From positions 1 to 22,600 of the forward strand of contig JAYWGH010000043.1 in assembly GCA_043778375.1 (NCBI GenBank): DNA of 22,600 nt, in the 5' to 3' direction. The position numbers and the translations under genes are program-made. Position 1 is the stretch's first letter; each line of letters begins with the position of its first letter. The DNA comes from CAIVSN01 sp043778375 (GTDB lineage: Bacteria > Patescibacteriota > Gracilibacteria > BD1-5 > UBA2023). Shown here piece by piece: positions 8,622-16,141 of the stretch. The notes beneath the pieces were generated by a model that was given only the letters and a program-made list of their open reading frames with translations, did no database searches and was not told where the DNA came from.

Positions 8622-9371
8622 CTACTCTTGAAATAGTAAAGAGTTTTTCATCATTGCATCAAAAGTGGCTTTTCTAAAGTTGCTAGCCTCATTTGAAAGA
8701 CTCATTCACTTGTGAGACATTAAAAAGTTTTTCAGTCAGTCTATTTCCGCTGTAAATAACTCTAATGGGAGTTCTTCACTCCATACAAAAATTATTTTGT
8801 AGAGCATAAGTGCGCCGTCTAGGCTTGGAGACCTTATGAGAATACCAAGAAGTATCTGAGTTTGCCTTTGTATTTCAAGTTGTATTAATCCCTTTGCAGT
8901 ATCTATATCTTGTAATGTCGACGTAATATTATTTTGTACTCATCGAGAATTTTGTCAGATATTAAGTATATTACTTACTGGCATTTGAGCGTATCGTGCG
9001 ATTTTTGCAATTTTTGATTCTGTTGCATACACTGCTTTTTTCACTGAAAATTCCGGAGTACTCCCCGGTGTTCATGAAATGATGCGATAAATCTCTCAGA
9101 GAACTTGTATCATACTTACTCATGTCCATTTTGAATCTGTAATTGCCGATACTGCCTCTATAAATTGCCCCTCAAATACTTTCTGACGAATGGAGTAAGA
9201 GATAGATATTCAATTTACCAACACTTCTGGGTATTCGACTAAAGGAAAAATACTCCCTTCTCAAGTTTCAGTATCGATAAATCATCCTCCTCATTGTGAA
9301 TGAAATATGCTAGAGTTTCAAAAATCTCCTCTTTTTGAAAGAGAATCATCAATTTGTCCTAAAGTATTCAT
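8622..9371 (-). CDS. Hypothetical protein with 12 UGA-Gly codons
   Basis: Read with UGA as Gly this is an intact 249-residue frame starting MNTLGQIDDSLSKRGDFG. About 12 of 22 glycines are TGA (for example 9318, 9291, 9282, 9261, 9210, 9120, 9096, 9072, 8955, 8940, 8736, 8706), so no frame of note survives under the standard code. The N-terminal about 60 residues are Gly/Ser-rich and acidic; the rest is strongly helical, with amphipathic stretches such as KIAKIARYAQMPVSNILNIG and hydrophobic LLGILIRS. No recognised domain. Its ATG overlaps the end of the upstream gene by 13 nt (9359-9371), so the two form an operon and are probably translationally coupled. Confidence 0.8.
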
Positions 9372-10063
9372 GGTGATTTTTTATCAATTACTTGTTTCTT
9401 ATAGGTCTCTATGAGAAAGATTACTCATGCATACTGGTCATTTGATAGACCTTGTTTAAGAGGAAGATATCCTCCAGAATTTAGATACTTATCTCCAAAG
9501 GTATCAACAACTCTTTTAAGGGTTTTTTCTTGGATTGAGAAGATTTTTATTGGGCTATTGTAGAAGTAGCTATTTATAAATTCAAAGAGTCTTACTGATC
9601 CCGACCACGTATCGTAATCATTTCAGGTGTCTATTGACGCTTCTATCTCGGATGATAATTTTTCTGCCTGCAAGATTGCAATCTTCTCTATTTCAGCGAG
9701 TGTATCATGTTTACTTTCACGAAGATTCGGGAGTAGATCTTTTAAGGCTTTTAAAGTGCGCTTGATAATACTTTTTTGTATTTCAGGACTCTTCATCTCA
9801 GTCAGCAAGTAAGTATAGATCCGGGAGAGAAGCTCGAATTTGGCGATATTTATTGTGTGCTCTTGACCAGGAGTGGCGTTACAGACTATATCAATAGCTC
9901 TCGAGTATTCCCCATTTTCTAGAAACTGGCTCATGGGAGGCAGAGTATATTCTAGAGCCAGGGCATCAATTTCGTGTAGGAGATTGTGAGTTTGAGATGA
10001 CCCTGAGTTGGAAGGTGTACTTTTAAATCATGGGAATTCCCAGGTAGGTAAGGCGAGACTCAT
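9359..10063 (-). CDS. Hypothetical helical protein
   Basis: A 234-residue protein starting MSLALPTWEFPGFKSTPSNS, with four UGA-Gly codons (10028, 9623, 9425, 9368). After a Ser/Pro-rich N-terminal segment of about 30 residues the protein is almost all helix, with Leu/Ile/Lys/Glu heptad-like stretches (residues about 60-145) that may form a coiled coil or a helical repeat. The ATG at 10063 was preferred over the internal ATG at 9934 because the longer form follows a good promoter. It is the first gene of a two-gene overlapping unit with 8622-9371. No family is recognised. It is divergent from dnaK, with about 160 bp between them. Confidence 0.75.
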
Positions 10064-10084
10064 ATAATAAAAGGTAAGTTAAAT

Positions 10085-10113
10085 TTAATATACAATAAAT
10101 AAACAATTGTCAA
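10085..10113 (-). promoter_or_regulatory. Promoter of the 10063 minus-strand gene pair
   Basis: Minus strand: consensus TTGACA (10108-10113), 17-bp spacer, TATTAA (10085-10090). Transcription would start about 15 nt before the ATG at 10063, leaving a very short leader without a Shine-Dalgarno. Confidence 0.65.
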
Positions 10114-10168
10114 TTAATTTTAAATTCTCATAAACCAGCACCCAATACAAAATTGTGCCAATTTATAT

Positions 10169-10197
10169 TTGACAGGATATATGGCACTCTATATACT
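10169..10197 (+). promoter_or_regulatory. dnaK promoter, sigma70-type
   Basis: Perfect TTGACA (10169-10174), 17-bp spacer, TATACT (10192-10197). The start point would be about 10204, giving a 23-nt pyrimidine-rich leader before the ATG at 10227. I see no CIRCE element or heat-shock sigma consensus, so housekeeping expression is implied. Confidence 0.8.
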
Positions 10198-10226
10198 ACG
10201 GTGCAAGTAATCCTAATTTACCCTTT

Positions 10227-12119
10227 ATGTCTAAAATCATCGGTATCGACCTTGGTACCACCAACTCATGTGTCGCCTTCATGGAAGGAGGACAAGCAAA
10301 AGTCATCCCCAACGCTGAGGGAGGACGCACCACTCCATCTATCGTCGCCAGTAAGGGTGCTGATACGCTCGTCGGTACGACCGCAAAGCGTCAGGCAGTC
10401 ATGAACCCTGCACAAACTATTACCTCTGCAAAGAGATTCATCGGACGCAAATACTCAGAAGTCACGGCCGAGCTCAAGACTATCCCATTTAAGGTAGTCG
10501 AGGGACCAAATGGTGAGTGTCTCATCGAGTTTGGAGGCAAAAATGTTCGTCCAGAGGAGATTGGAGCAAAAGTCCTCGAAAAACTCAAGGAAGATGCAGA
10601 AAAGTTCCTCGGGACCAAGATCACTGAGGCAGTTATTACCGTGCCTGCATACTTTAATGATGATCAGCGCCAAGCGACGATCAACGCCGGAAAGATCGCG
10701 GGTCTTGATGTAAAACGAATTGTTAATGAGCCTACTGCCGCAGCACTTGCCTATGGAATTGATAAGAAAAAAGATCAGAAGATTGCAGTATATGACTTTG
10801 GAGGAGGAACATTTGATATCTCTATTCTGGAGATCGGATCAGAGGGGACATTTGAGGTACTCGCAACCAACGGGGATACACACCTCGGAGGAGACGACTT
10901 TGACCAAAAGATATTTGACTGGATTGTCTCCGAGTTCAAACGAGATCAGGGAGTCGACCTCACAAAGGATCCTATGGCCGTACAGCGTATACGAGACGAG
11001 GCAGAAAAAGCCAAAAAAGAGCTTTCAAGCGTGACCGAGACAGATATCAATCTCCCATATATCACGGTAGATGCGAGTGGACCAAAAAACCTCTTTATGA
11101 AGCTCACGCGAGCGAAGTTTGAGGAGCTTGCATACGAGCTCATTGAGCGATCAGTTGGTCCATGTAAGCAAGTGATCAAGGACTCAGGACTCCAGATCTC
11201 TCAGATCGATGAGGTCGTACTCGTCGGAGGATCCACTCGAGTGCCCGCAGTCCAGAAAAAAGTAGAGGAGCTCTTTGGTCGCAAGCCAAACGCTACTGTC
11301 AATCCTGACGAGGCAGTTGCTCTCGGAGCGGCTATACAGGCTGGGATTATCCAGGGAGATGTGACGGATGTCCTTCTCCTCGATGTTACTCCACTCTCAC
11401 TCGGTATCGAGACGCTTGGAGGGGTCATGACTCGCATGATCGAGCGAAATACGACGATCCCAAGCTCCAAGTCTCAGGTATATTCTACCGCGGCGGATGG
11501 GCAGGATAGTGTTGAGATCCATGTGCTCCAAGGAGAGCGTGAGATGGCAGGGGATAACAAGTCACTCGGACGATTTGTCCTCTCGGGGATCGCGTCGGCT
11601 CCTCGTGGAGTGCCACAGATCGAGGTAACTTTTGATATTGACGCGTCGGGAGTGCTCCATGTGACTGGTAAGGACAAGGGAACAGGGAAAGAGCAAAAGC
11701 TCACAATCCAAGGCTCAACCGGTATGGATGACAAGGAGGTAGATAGACTCGTAAAGGAGGCAGAGGCAAACCGCGACACTGATAAGCTCCGAAAGGAATC
11801 CATCGAGGCCCGCAACATGGCAGACTCAGCAGTATATCAGGCAGAGAAAACTTTAACAGATAACAAAGATAAGTATGACTCCAAACTTGGTGATGAGGCA
11901 ACAGAAAAAATCGAAGCACTCAAGAAAGTACTCGCTGGTGCAGATCCTACGAAGGCTGAACTCGAAAGCGCGACTCAGGAGCTACAAGGGGTAATGATGA
12001 AAATCGGACAAGAAATCTACTCCAAAGCCGCTCCAGCAGACTGAGCCGACACTCCACCGAGTGAACCAAAAAAGAATGATGACGGAACGGTTGAAGCAGA
12101 AGTAGAGGAGACGAAGTAG
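10227..12119 (+). CDS. dnaK: Chaperone DnaK (Hsp70)
   Basis: ATP-dependent Hsp70 chaperone of the cytoplasm, 630 residues, normal family length. Actin-like ATPase signatures: IIGIDLGTTNSCVAFMEGG at the N-terminus, VNEPTAAALAYG, VYDFGGGTFDISILEIG and VVLVGGSTRVPAVQKK. Next come the linker DVLLLDVTPLSLGIETLGG, the substrate-binding domain and the helical lid. The TGA at 12042-12044 (residue 606) reads as Gly; the standard code would remove only the charged Pro/Glu-rich tail ending EAEVEETK. This is the sole UGA among several dozen glycines, and it lies in the least conserved part. dnaJ and grpE are not adjacent. A strong promoter lies upstream and a strong terminator downstream, so it is monocistronic. 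Confidence 0.99.
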
Positions 12120-12130
12120 AGAACATCAGG

Positions 12131-12154
12131 CCCCCTTTGAGTAGGGGGATTTTT
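12131..12154 (+). terminator. Rho-independent terminator after dnaK
   Basis: CCCCCT (12131-12136) and AGGGGG (12143-12148) form a perfect 6-bp stem with a TTGAGT loop, followed by A and five T. It lies 12 nt after the dnaK stop and ends only about 11 nt before the next start codon. Confidence 0.85.
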
Positions 12155-12165
12155 AAATATACACA

Positions 12166-12975
12166 ATGGCAACATTCTCAGAAAGAAATGGGTTTACTCC
12201 AGTAAGACTAGAGCAGATAGATGATCTTGATCCTCGTACTCGAAATAAGCTCTTTGATTTTGCAAACAGTACATTGGGATTTTATGATGGACGCAAGACG
12301 GCCTGGTATACTGATTTCTTAGGAAAGAAATTTACTGAAGTCCCTAAAGATTTTTGATATGTGACTGACCCCTTCGTTCGTCACTTATGAAAGTATTTCG
12401 ATGATAAATCAATAAACCAGATTTTCGATTTACTGGAATGGGTAATCGATCTACTTCAGGAAGATACTCTAGAGCTAAGACTCAACGATATTTTCTCAGA
12501 ACAAAAAGTAGGCTACAGAGTTATACTCAGTGAGATTACTCGTATTACCTCAGAGCTAGAGATGGAATCTATAAATATAGTTCTTAAAACTAATCCCCTA
12601 GCTGGAGTGAGATGACACATAGAGAAAGCTATTGCTCATTTTTCGGACAGAGAAAAGCCTGATTATCAAAATTCTATAAAGGAGTCGATTTGCGCTGTAG
12701 AATGTATTTTGCGAGAGATTGCAGGAGGAAATACTCTTGGAGAAGCTATTAAAAACTTAAAAAATGCTAAGCTGCAATTAATAGATAAATTTATTTTGGA
12801 GTCTTGGGGTAAACTATATGATTTTTCTAATCAATCAGGAGGAATAAGACATGGAAATATAGAGGGAAAAGCTGATCATGGACTTGGTTCTGAGGCAAAA
12901 TATTTTTTAGTACAGTGCTCTGCAATAGTGAATTATCTGGCAGATAACTTTGCTGAAAAACTATCTTCAAACTAA
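12166..12975 (+). CDS. AbiJ-NTD4-like abortive infection protein
   Basis: A 269-residue protein resembling the AbiJ N-terminal domain 4 family. The N-terminus ATFSERNGFTPVRLEQIDDL followed by RNKLFDF fits the family's FSER..G..P.....QID..D...RN.L pattern. The C-terminal helical part (SICAVECILREIAGG, residues about 174-188, then TLGEAIKNL, then GGIRHGN at 225-231) matches the HEPN-like tail of those proteins, where the Arg-His pair may be catalytic. Three UGA-Gly codons are present, so it is adapted to this genome's code. Family members are linked to phage abortive infection; the mechanism here is inferred, not shown. Its ATG lies 11 nt after the dnaK terminator, so it depends on readthrough or a promoter within that terminator. 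Confidence 0.78.
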
Positions 12976-13020
12976 AAACTTTGTCAGTGTCATATTTAGG
13001 CATCAATGTACTTTACATTA

Positions 13021-13037
13021 TATACTTTATAAGTATA
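13021..13037. promoter_or_regulatory. Inverted repeat over a -10-like site
   Basis: TATACTT-TAT-AAGTATA is a perfect 7-bp inverted repeat and contains TATACT, a -10 hexamer. A repressor bound here would block transcription of the 13093 gene. A second small stem, CTCAC-GCC-GTGAG (13050-13062), lies downstream in the leader. Confidence 0.35.
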
Positions 13038-13092
13038 AACACTTCAGACCTCACGCCGTGAGATCAAATACAGATACAAAAGAAAGAAAATC

Positions 13093-14010
13093 ATGAAGCT
13101 AAAAGCAAAAATCCGGCATGATTGGGATCTTGTGGTTCCAAAAAGTCCAATATGGAAGTTTTGGTCAATGTCAGCTCAGCAGACCGTTGATCGAAAGGCG
13201 CTGGTGAAGCATTTGGAGAAATTGCTTCAAGCGGGGAAGAAGGCAGTTTTCTTTCATACTTCTTGGCGAGAAAATTCTGTAGAGCTCAGTGCTACGCAGG
13301 AGACAGATCGCTTGGTGATTGAATATGTTTTCCGCTTGGAGTTCGATTCAAAAGGTCGTGTTAACTTTGATATTGATTTGTACGGTGAAATCGCTGTTAA
13401 CGCAGTTGGCTTCGCTAATTTCAATTCACAGGTTGATGCCGGCCTGGGTGAATTCGATGATTTAGTTATCAGCCTAACCAATCGTCTGGCGAATCGCTTC
13501 AAGACAAGATTCACAGTAGAAAAAGTCTCTCGGCTTGTACCCTTTGACACAAGTGATCGCACTACATCTGTAAAAAAACGAAGTGGCGATCAACAATACC
13601 ATGTTCACTATCAGCCTGAACACCGTACTCGAGGACAGTGGGGTGTACATTCCAATGACAGTGCAATCGATTTTTACTGGGAAAATTGGCTTCAACAAAA
13701 TCCACATGCGCCCGTTTACGATGTAAGTACAGATCAGTCCATTGAAAATCCATACTTCTCTGGAAATGGTGGAGACTTTACTGGTGGGGGTGCAACTGGC
13801 GGTTGGGTAGAACACAGAGCTTACGAGGCGGTACCTCGTGATGAGGCACCACACCGCGCAAGTGCACCAATCTTTGTTTACGATCCAGGGCCAGTGAGCC
13901 CCACTCGTGAGAGCGGGTGGAGCTCAAGTCCCACACAGAGCGAAAACTATGAAAGTGGTGGCGACAGCGGTGATGGAGGCAGTGACAGCGGTGGTGGAGG
14001 TGGCGACTAA
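13093..14010 (+). CDS. Hypothetical protein with Gly/Ser/Asp-rich tail, no UGA
   Basis: A 305-residue protein starting MKLKAKIRHDWDLVVPKSPI. Residues about 1-155 look like a compact alpha/beta domain. Residues about 155-240 are polar and His/Gln/Trp-rich. The last about 65 are low complexity, ending in a Gly/Ser/Asp run (GGDSGDGGSDSGGGGGD). There is no cysteine, signal peptide or membrane segment. About 29 glycines are all GGN and none is TGA, unlike neighbouring unknowns where about half are TGA. Leucine codons are often TTG or CTG rather than the CTC common around it. This points to recent acquisition from a standard-code donor. No family is recognised; the tail resembles disordered linkers of secreted or condensate-forming proteins, but that is a guess. 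Confidence 0.85.
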   Translation: MKLKAKIRHDWDLVVPKSPIWKFWSMSAQQTVDRKALVKHLEKLLQAGKKAVFFHTSWRENSVELSATQETDRLVIEYVFRLEFDSKGRVNFDIDLYGEIAVNAVGFANFNSQVDAGLGEFDDLVISLTNRLANRFKTRFTVEKVSRLVPFDTSDRTTSVKKRSGDQQYHVHYQPEHRTRGQWGVHSNDSAIDFYWENWLQQNPHAPVYDVSTDQSIENPYFSGNGGDFTGGGATGGWVEHRAYEAVPRDEAPHRASAPIFVYDPGPVSPTRESGWSSSPTQSENYESGGDSGDGGSDSGGGGGD

Positions 14011-14052
14011 TCGCTAAACAAATATCAATAACTTTTTTTCTGAAAGGAATCC

Positions 14053-14078
14053 TATCCCGGCACTGTCCGGGATATTTT
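14053..14078 (+). terminator. Terminator after the 13093 gene
   Basis: TATCCCGG (14053-14060) pairs perfectly with CCGGGATA (14067-14074) around a CACTGT loop, followed by TTTT. A strong Rho-independent terminator 42 nt after the stop. Confidence 0.8.
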
Positions 14079-14111
14079 AATTCTATTGTGTATTCTTTGC
14101 AATTAATCAAT

Positions 14112-14146
14112 AAATAGTTACTATCTGACATACAATGTAACTATTT
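14112..14146. promoter_or_regulatory. Inverted-repeat operator of the toxin-antitoxin operon
   Basis: AAATAGTTAC (14112-14121) and GTAACTATTT (14137-14146) are a perfect 10-bp inverted repeat separated by 15 bp, ending 5 nt before the antitoxin ATG. TACTAT within it (14119-14124) with TTGCAA 16 bp upstream is a possible promoter. Autorepression by the ribbon-helix-helix antitoxin at such a site is typical of RelB/DinJ systems; here it is inference. Confidence 0.55.
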
Positions 14147-14151
14147 TTTCT

Positions 14152-14448
14152 ATGCCAGTTTGATCATCAAAGGTTGTCGTATCTCGCCGAGTATCCACTA
14201 CAATCCGGATTGATAAGATGATAAAGGCACGAGCGGATGGATTTGCTGCTTCTCATGGGATAGATTTTTCTACTTTGATGCACCTTTCTCTTCAAAATAC
14301 GCTCAATAATGGGCTAATACTCGAGCCTCAAATGAGTCCTCAAAAACTTGCCCAGTATGAAGAGATGACGAGGTGAGTAGATGTAGGTACAGTGCCAACA
14401 CAGAAATTTGATGATATCACAGCGCTGAAGGCTCACTATCTCGGGTAG
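14152..14448 (+). CDS. RelB/DinJ-like antitoxin (two UGA-Gly)
   Basis: A 98-residue antitoxin. The ribbon-helix-helix region is visible: strand VSTTIRID (residues 14-21), helix KMIKARADGFAASHG, turn, and second helix DFSTLMHLSLQNTLNNG. The C-terminal part (about 55-98) would wrap and block the toxin. Residues 4 and 75 are UGA-Gly (14161-14163 and 14374-14376). In a standard-code cell translation would stop after three codons. The TAG is followed after one nucleotide by the toxin ATG, giving the tight coupling typical of toxin-antitoxin pairs. Identification rests on fold pattern, size and operon partner; the exact family is less certain. Confidence 0.8.
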
Positions 14449-14449
14449 C

Positions 14450-14728
14450 ATGGGTAAATCTTTTTTTGAAAGCACTTCAAACTTTACAGAGGGTCTAAAA
14501 TTACTTTCCCGCACTCAGATTCTCGAAGTATTCGATACTCTCGAACTTTTGGTACAACAGCCATTAGAAGCGTCTCTCCGCAGACATTCACTCTCAAAAA
14601 ATCCAATTCAAATCCAGTCACTCACTGTGTCTGCTAATTTACGAATTATCATCCGAGAGCGTCCGAATGGAGGATTTCTTCTCCTTGATGTCGGAGATCA
14701 CACTAGGGTGTATAAAGATTCAAAATAA
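14450..14728 (+). CDS. RelE/ParE superfamily toxin
   Basis: A 92-residue toxin of the RelE/YoeB/YafQ type, which cleave mRNA at the ribosome. The C-terminal half shows the family pattern: RRHSLSKNP, LTVSANLRIIIRERP (the S.NLRIIxR strand) and FLLLDVGDHTRVYK (the LLDIGTHD.VY block). Catalytic residues of RelE toxins vary; the Arg and His in these strands are candidates. All five glycines are GGN, so the gene is readable in any bacterial code, unlike its antitoxin. It begins one nucleotide after the antitoxin stop. The TAA lies five nucleotides from the stop of the convergent 14734 gene. Confidence 0.85.
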   Translation: MGKSFFESTSNFTEGLKLLSRTQILEVFDTLELLVQQPLEASLRRHSLSKNPIQIQSLTVSANLRIIIRERPNGGFLLLDVGDHTRVYKDSK

Positions 14729-14733
14729 GCTCT

Positions 14734-15416
14734 TTAGCTTTTTGTCCTCCCACCCCGCCCGCTCCTCACTACTCTCACCTCTGCTCGACGAGCCTCGAGA
14801 AAATTATCCCAGCCTTTAGCTACCCATGTCCTCATTCGTTCACTGAGTCCAAGTTTATATACCTCAATATTCGCTATGTGTCCTGGTTCGATATGGAGGC
14901 CACCTGTCTTGCTTTCAAGCCCTCGTGTGAGCTCTAGACTTTTCCTACAGGAGCTTTCCGGGTTTTTGCTGGGAGCAAGAACTCATCTGGAAGAGCAAGA
15001 GAAGGTATATGCTGGATGGGTACTCCTTCTCAATTCCCCTTGTTATAACGATGTGAGGCGGTGGTAAGGATTTCAGGAATTCTAGTATTCCTAAAAAATA
15101 TATTTGCTCGTACCCCATGAGAATCACTCGTGACTCATAAAAAAACCTCGGTATAGCGCCCAGCAGTGCTCGCTGGGTCAACCTCAATTCGTACGAGATC
15201 TCCAACTTTTAAGCTTGTTGTATCAAGAACTCCGTGTACCCTTTTTCATCTTCTGTTCTCAAGTGCTCCTACTACTCCTTCGAGAGTTTTTGTTCAGATT
15301 GTTTCACTTCTACTTTTGAGTCGATCAACAATAGCATTATTAAGTGCAATAGGTGCACTGTGGAGACTTGCGCGTGTTCGTCAGGGGTGTGAGACAGTAA
15401 ATTCGTATATTTTCAT
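14734..15416 (-). pseudogene. Hypothetical gene with a frameshift
   Basis: From the ATG at 15416 the frame codes 160 residues (five UGA-Gly) with a plausible domain including VHGVLDTTSLKVGDLVRIEV, then stops at a TAG (14934). Directly there the -1 frame continues with clearly coding sequence (ELTRGLESKTGG, HIANIEVYKLGLSERM, AKGWDNFLEARRAEV) to a TAA at 14734. The two frames join at a four-base A run of the minus strand (14940-14943) within a Gly-Lys-stop context. One lost A would explain it, giving a 227-residue ancestral protein. A -1 ribosomal slip on AAA is possible because the preceding base is also A. I recognise no family. An assembly error cannot be excluded. Confidence 0.55.
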
Positions 15417-15485
15417 AGATACATTTTACCACTCTAAAAAAAGTGATTCAATAGAAAATTTACATTTTTTGAATAGAGTTTATTT

Positions 15486-15890
15486 ATGAAACTTGATCAA
15501 AGTGATTGACTTTTCACTGCCTTCCTAAAAGCAGGAACTTCCCCTGGATTTATTTTTCCAGTTACGAGCCATGTAGTGCAGCGAGCTTTTGGCATGCTAT
15601 CTGGACCTCCAAAAGATATTTTGGATCATGGTATACATGCCCCGACTATTCTTCTCACTCCGGGATTTACTCATACTGCGAGAGATATGTGCGAGATAGC
15701 TCAAGTACTCGCTGAAAAATCAAACATCGCATTTGTCTCGACGCTCCCATGGTTTACGAGTGGTCTCGTAGATCTCTCAGAGTGCGTACTTGAGAGATTA
15801 AAAGAAGTTATGAAGACTCAGAAAGGGCCTATTATTCTCAGCGAAAAGTCTATATTCCGAAATGTTTCTCTTGAGTACGAGAGGTTTTAG
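15486..15890 (+). pseudogene. Truncated alpha/beta-hydrolase-like gene
   Basis: A 134-residue frame with one UGA-Gly, starting MKLDQSDGLFTAFLKAG. The segment APTILLTPGFTHTARDMCEIA looks like the beta-strand and oxyanion region of an alpha/beta hydrolase (usually xxLLHGF), and LAEKSNIAFVSTLPWF like the next strand. Helix ERLKEVMKTQ and GPIIL lead to where the nucleophile elbow GxSxG should be. Instead the sequence continues SEKSIFRNVS and stops at a TAG (15888-15890), without catalytic Ser, Asp or His. It is therefore probably a 3'-truncated remnant. I see no continuation in the other frames downstream. It may instead be a short unrelated protein. Confidence 0.5.
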
Positions 15891-16141
15891 TGCCCAATCT
15901 CAATCACCTTGGCCCCTTGAGTAAGAATGGGATTAAAAGCATCCTTGCTCTACTCTTTGACTCATACCATACTCTCTAGGGAGTATGAATAAGGCCCAAG
16001 GAGACTCGCGTACATTTTTTTATATTGACTCACTACTTGCTACAAACTCGAAAAATCCGCAGTATCTATCTCCTGTACAGCCAGGATCGATCAATTTGAA
16101 TCTGCGAGGTTTATAGACTGCAATCGTTACGCTACAAAGCT

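Noticed and set aside
14945..15205. Minus-strand 86-residue ORF starting MEISYELRL
   Set aside because: Out of frame with the UGA-containing coding frames of the split gene at 14734-15416 and hydrophobic only by shadow composition.
15909..16005. Imperfect inverted repeat CCTTGGCCCCTT / AAGGCCCAAGG around a CATACTC/GAGTATG stem
   Set aside because: Arms have a mismatch and an indel, and no transposase or target duplication is visible, so a mobile-element call is not justified.
15985..16116. Short frame MNKAQGDSRTFFYID... of 43 codons between the hydrolase remnant and the protease
   Set aside because: Protein-like composition but no start signal, homology or context; it may be a remnant. Not enough support to call a gene.
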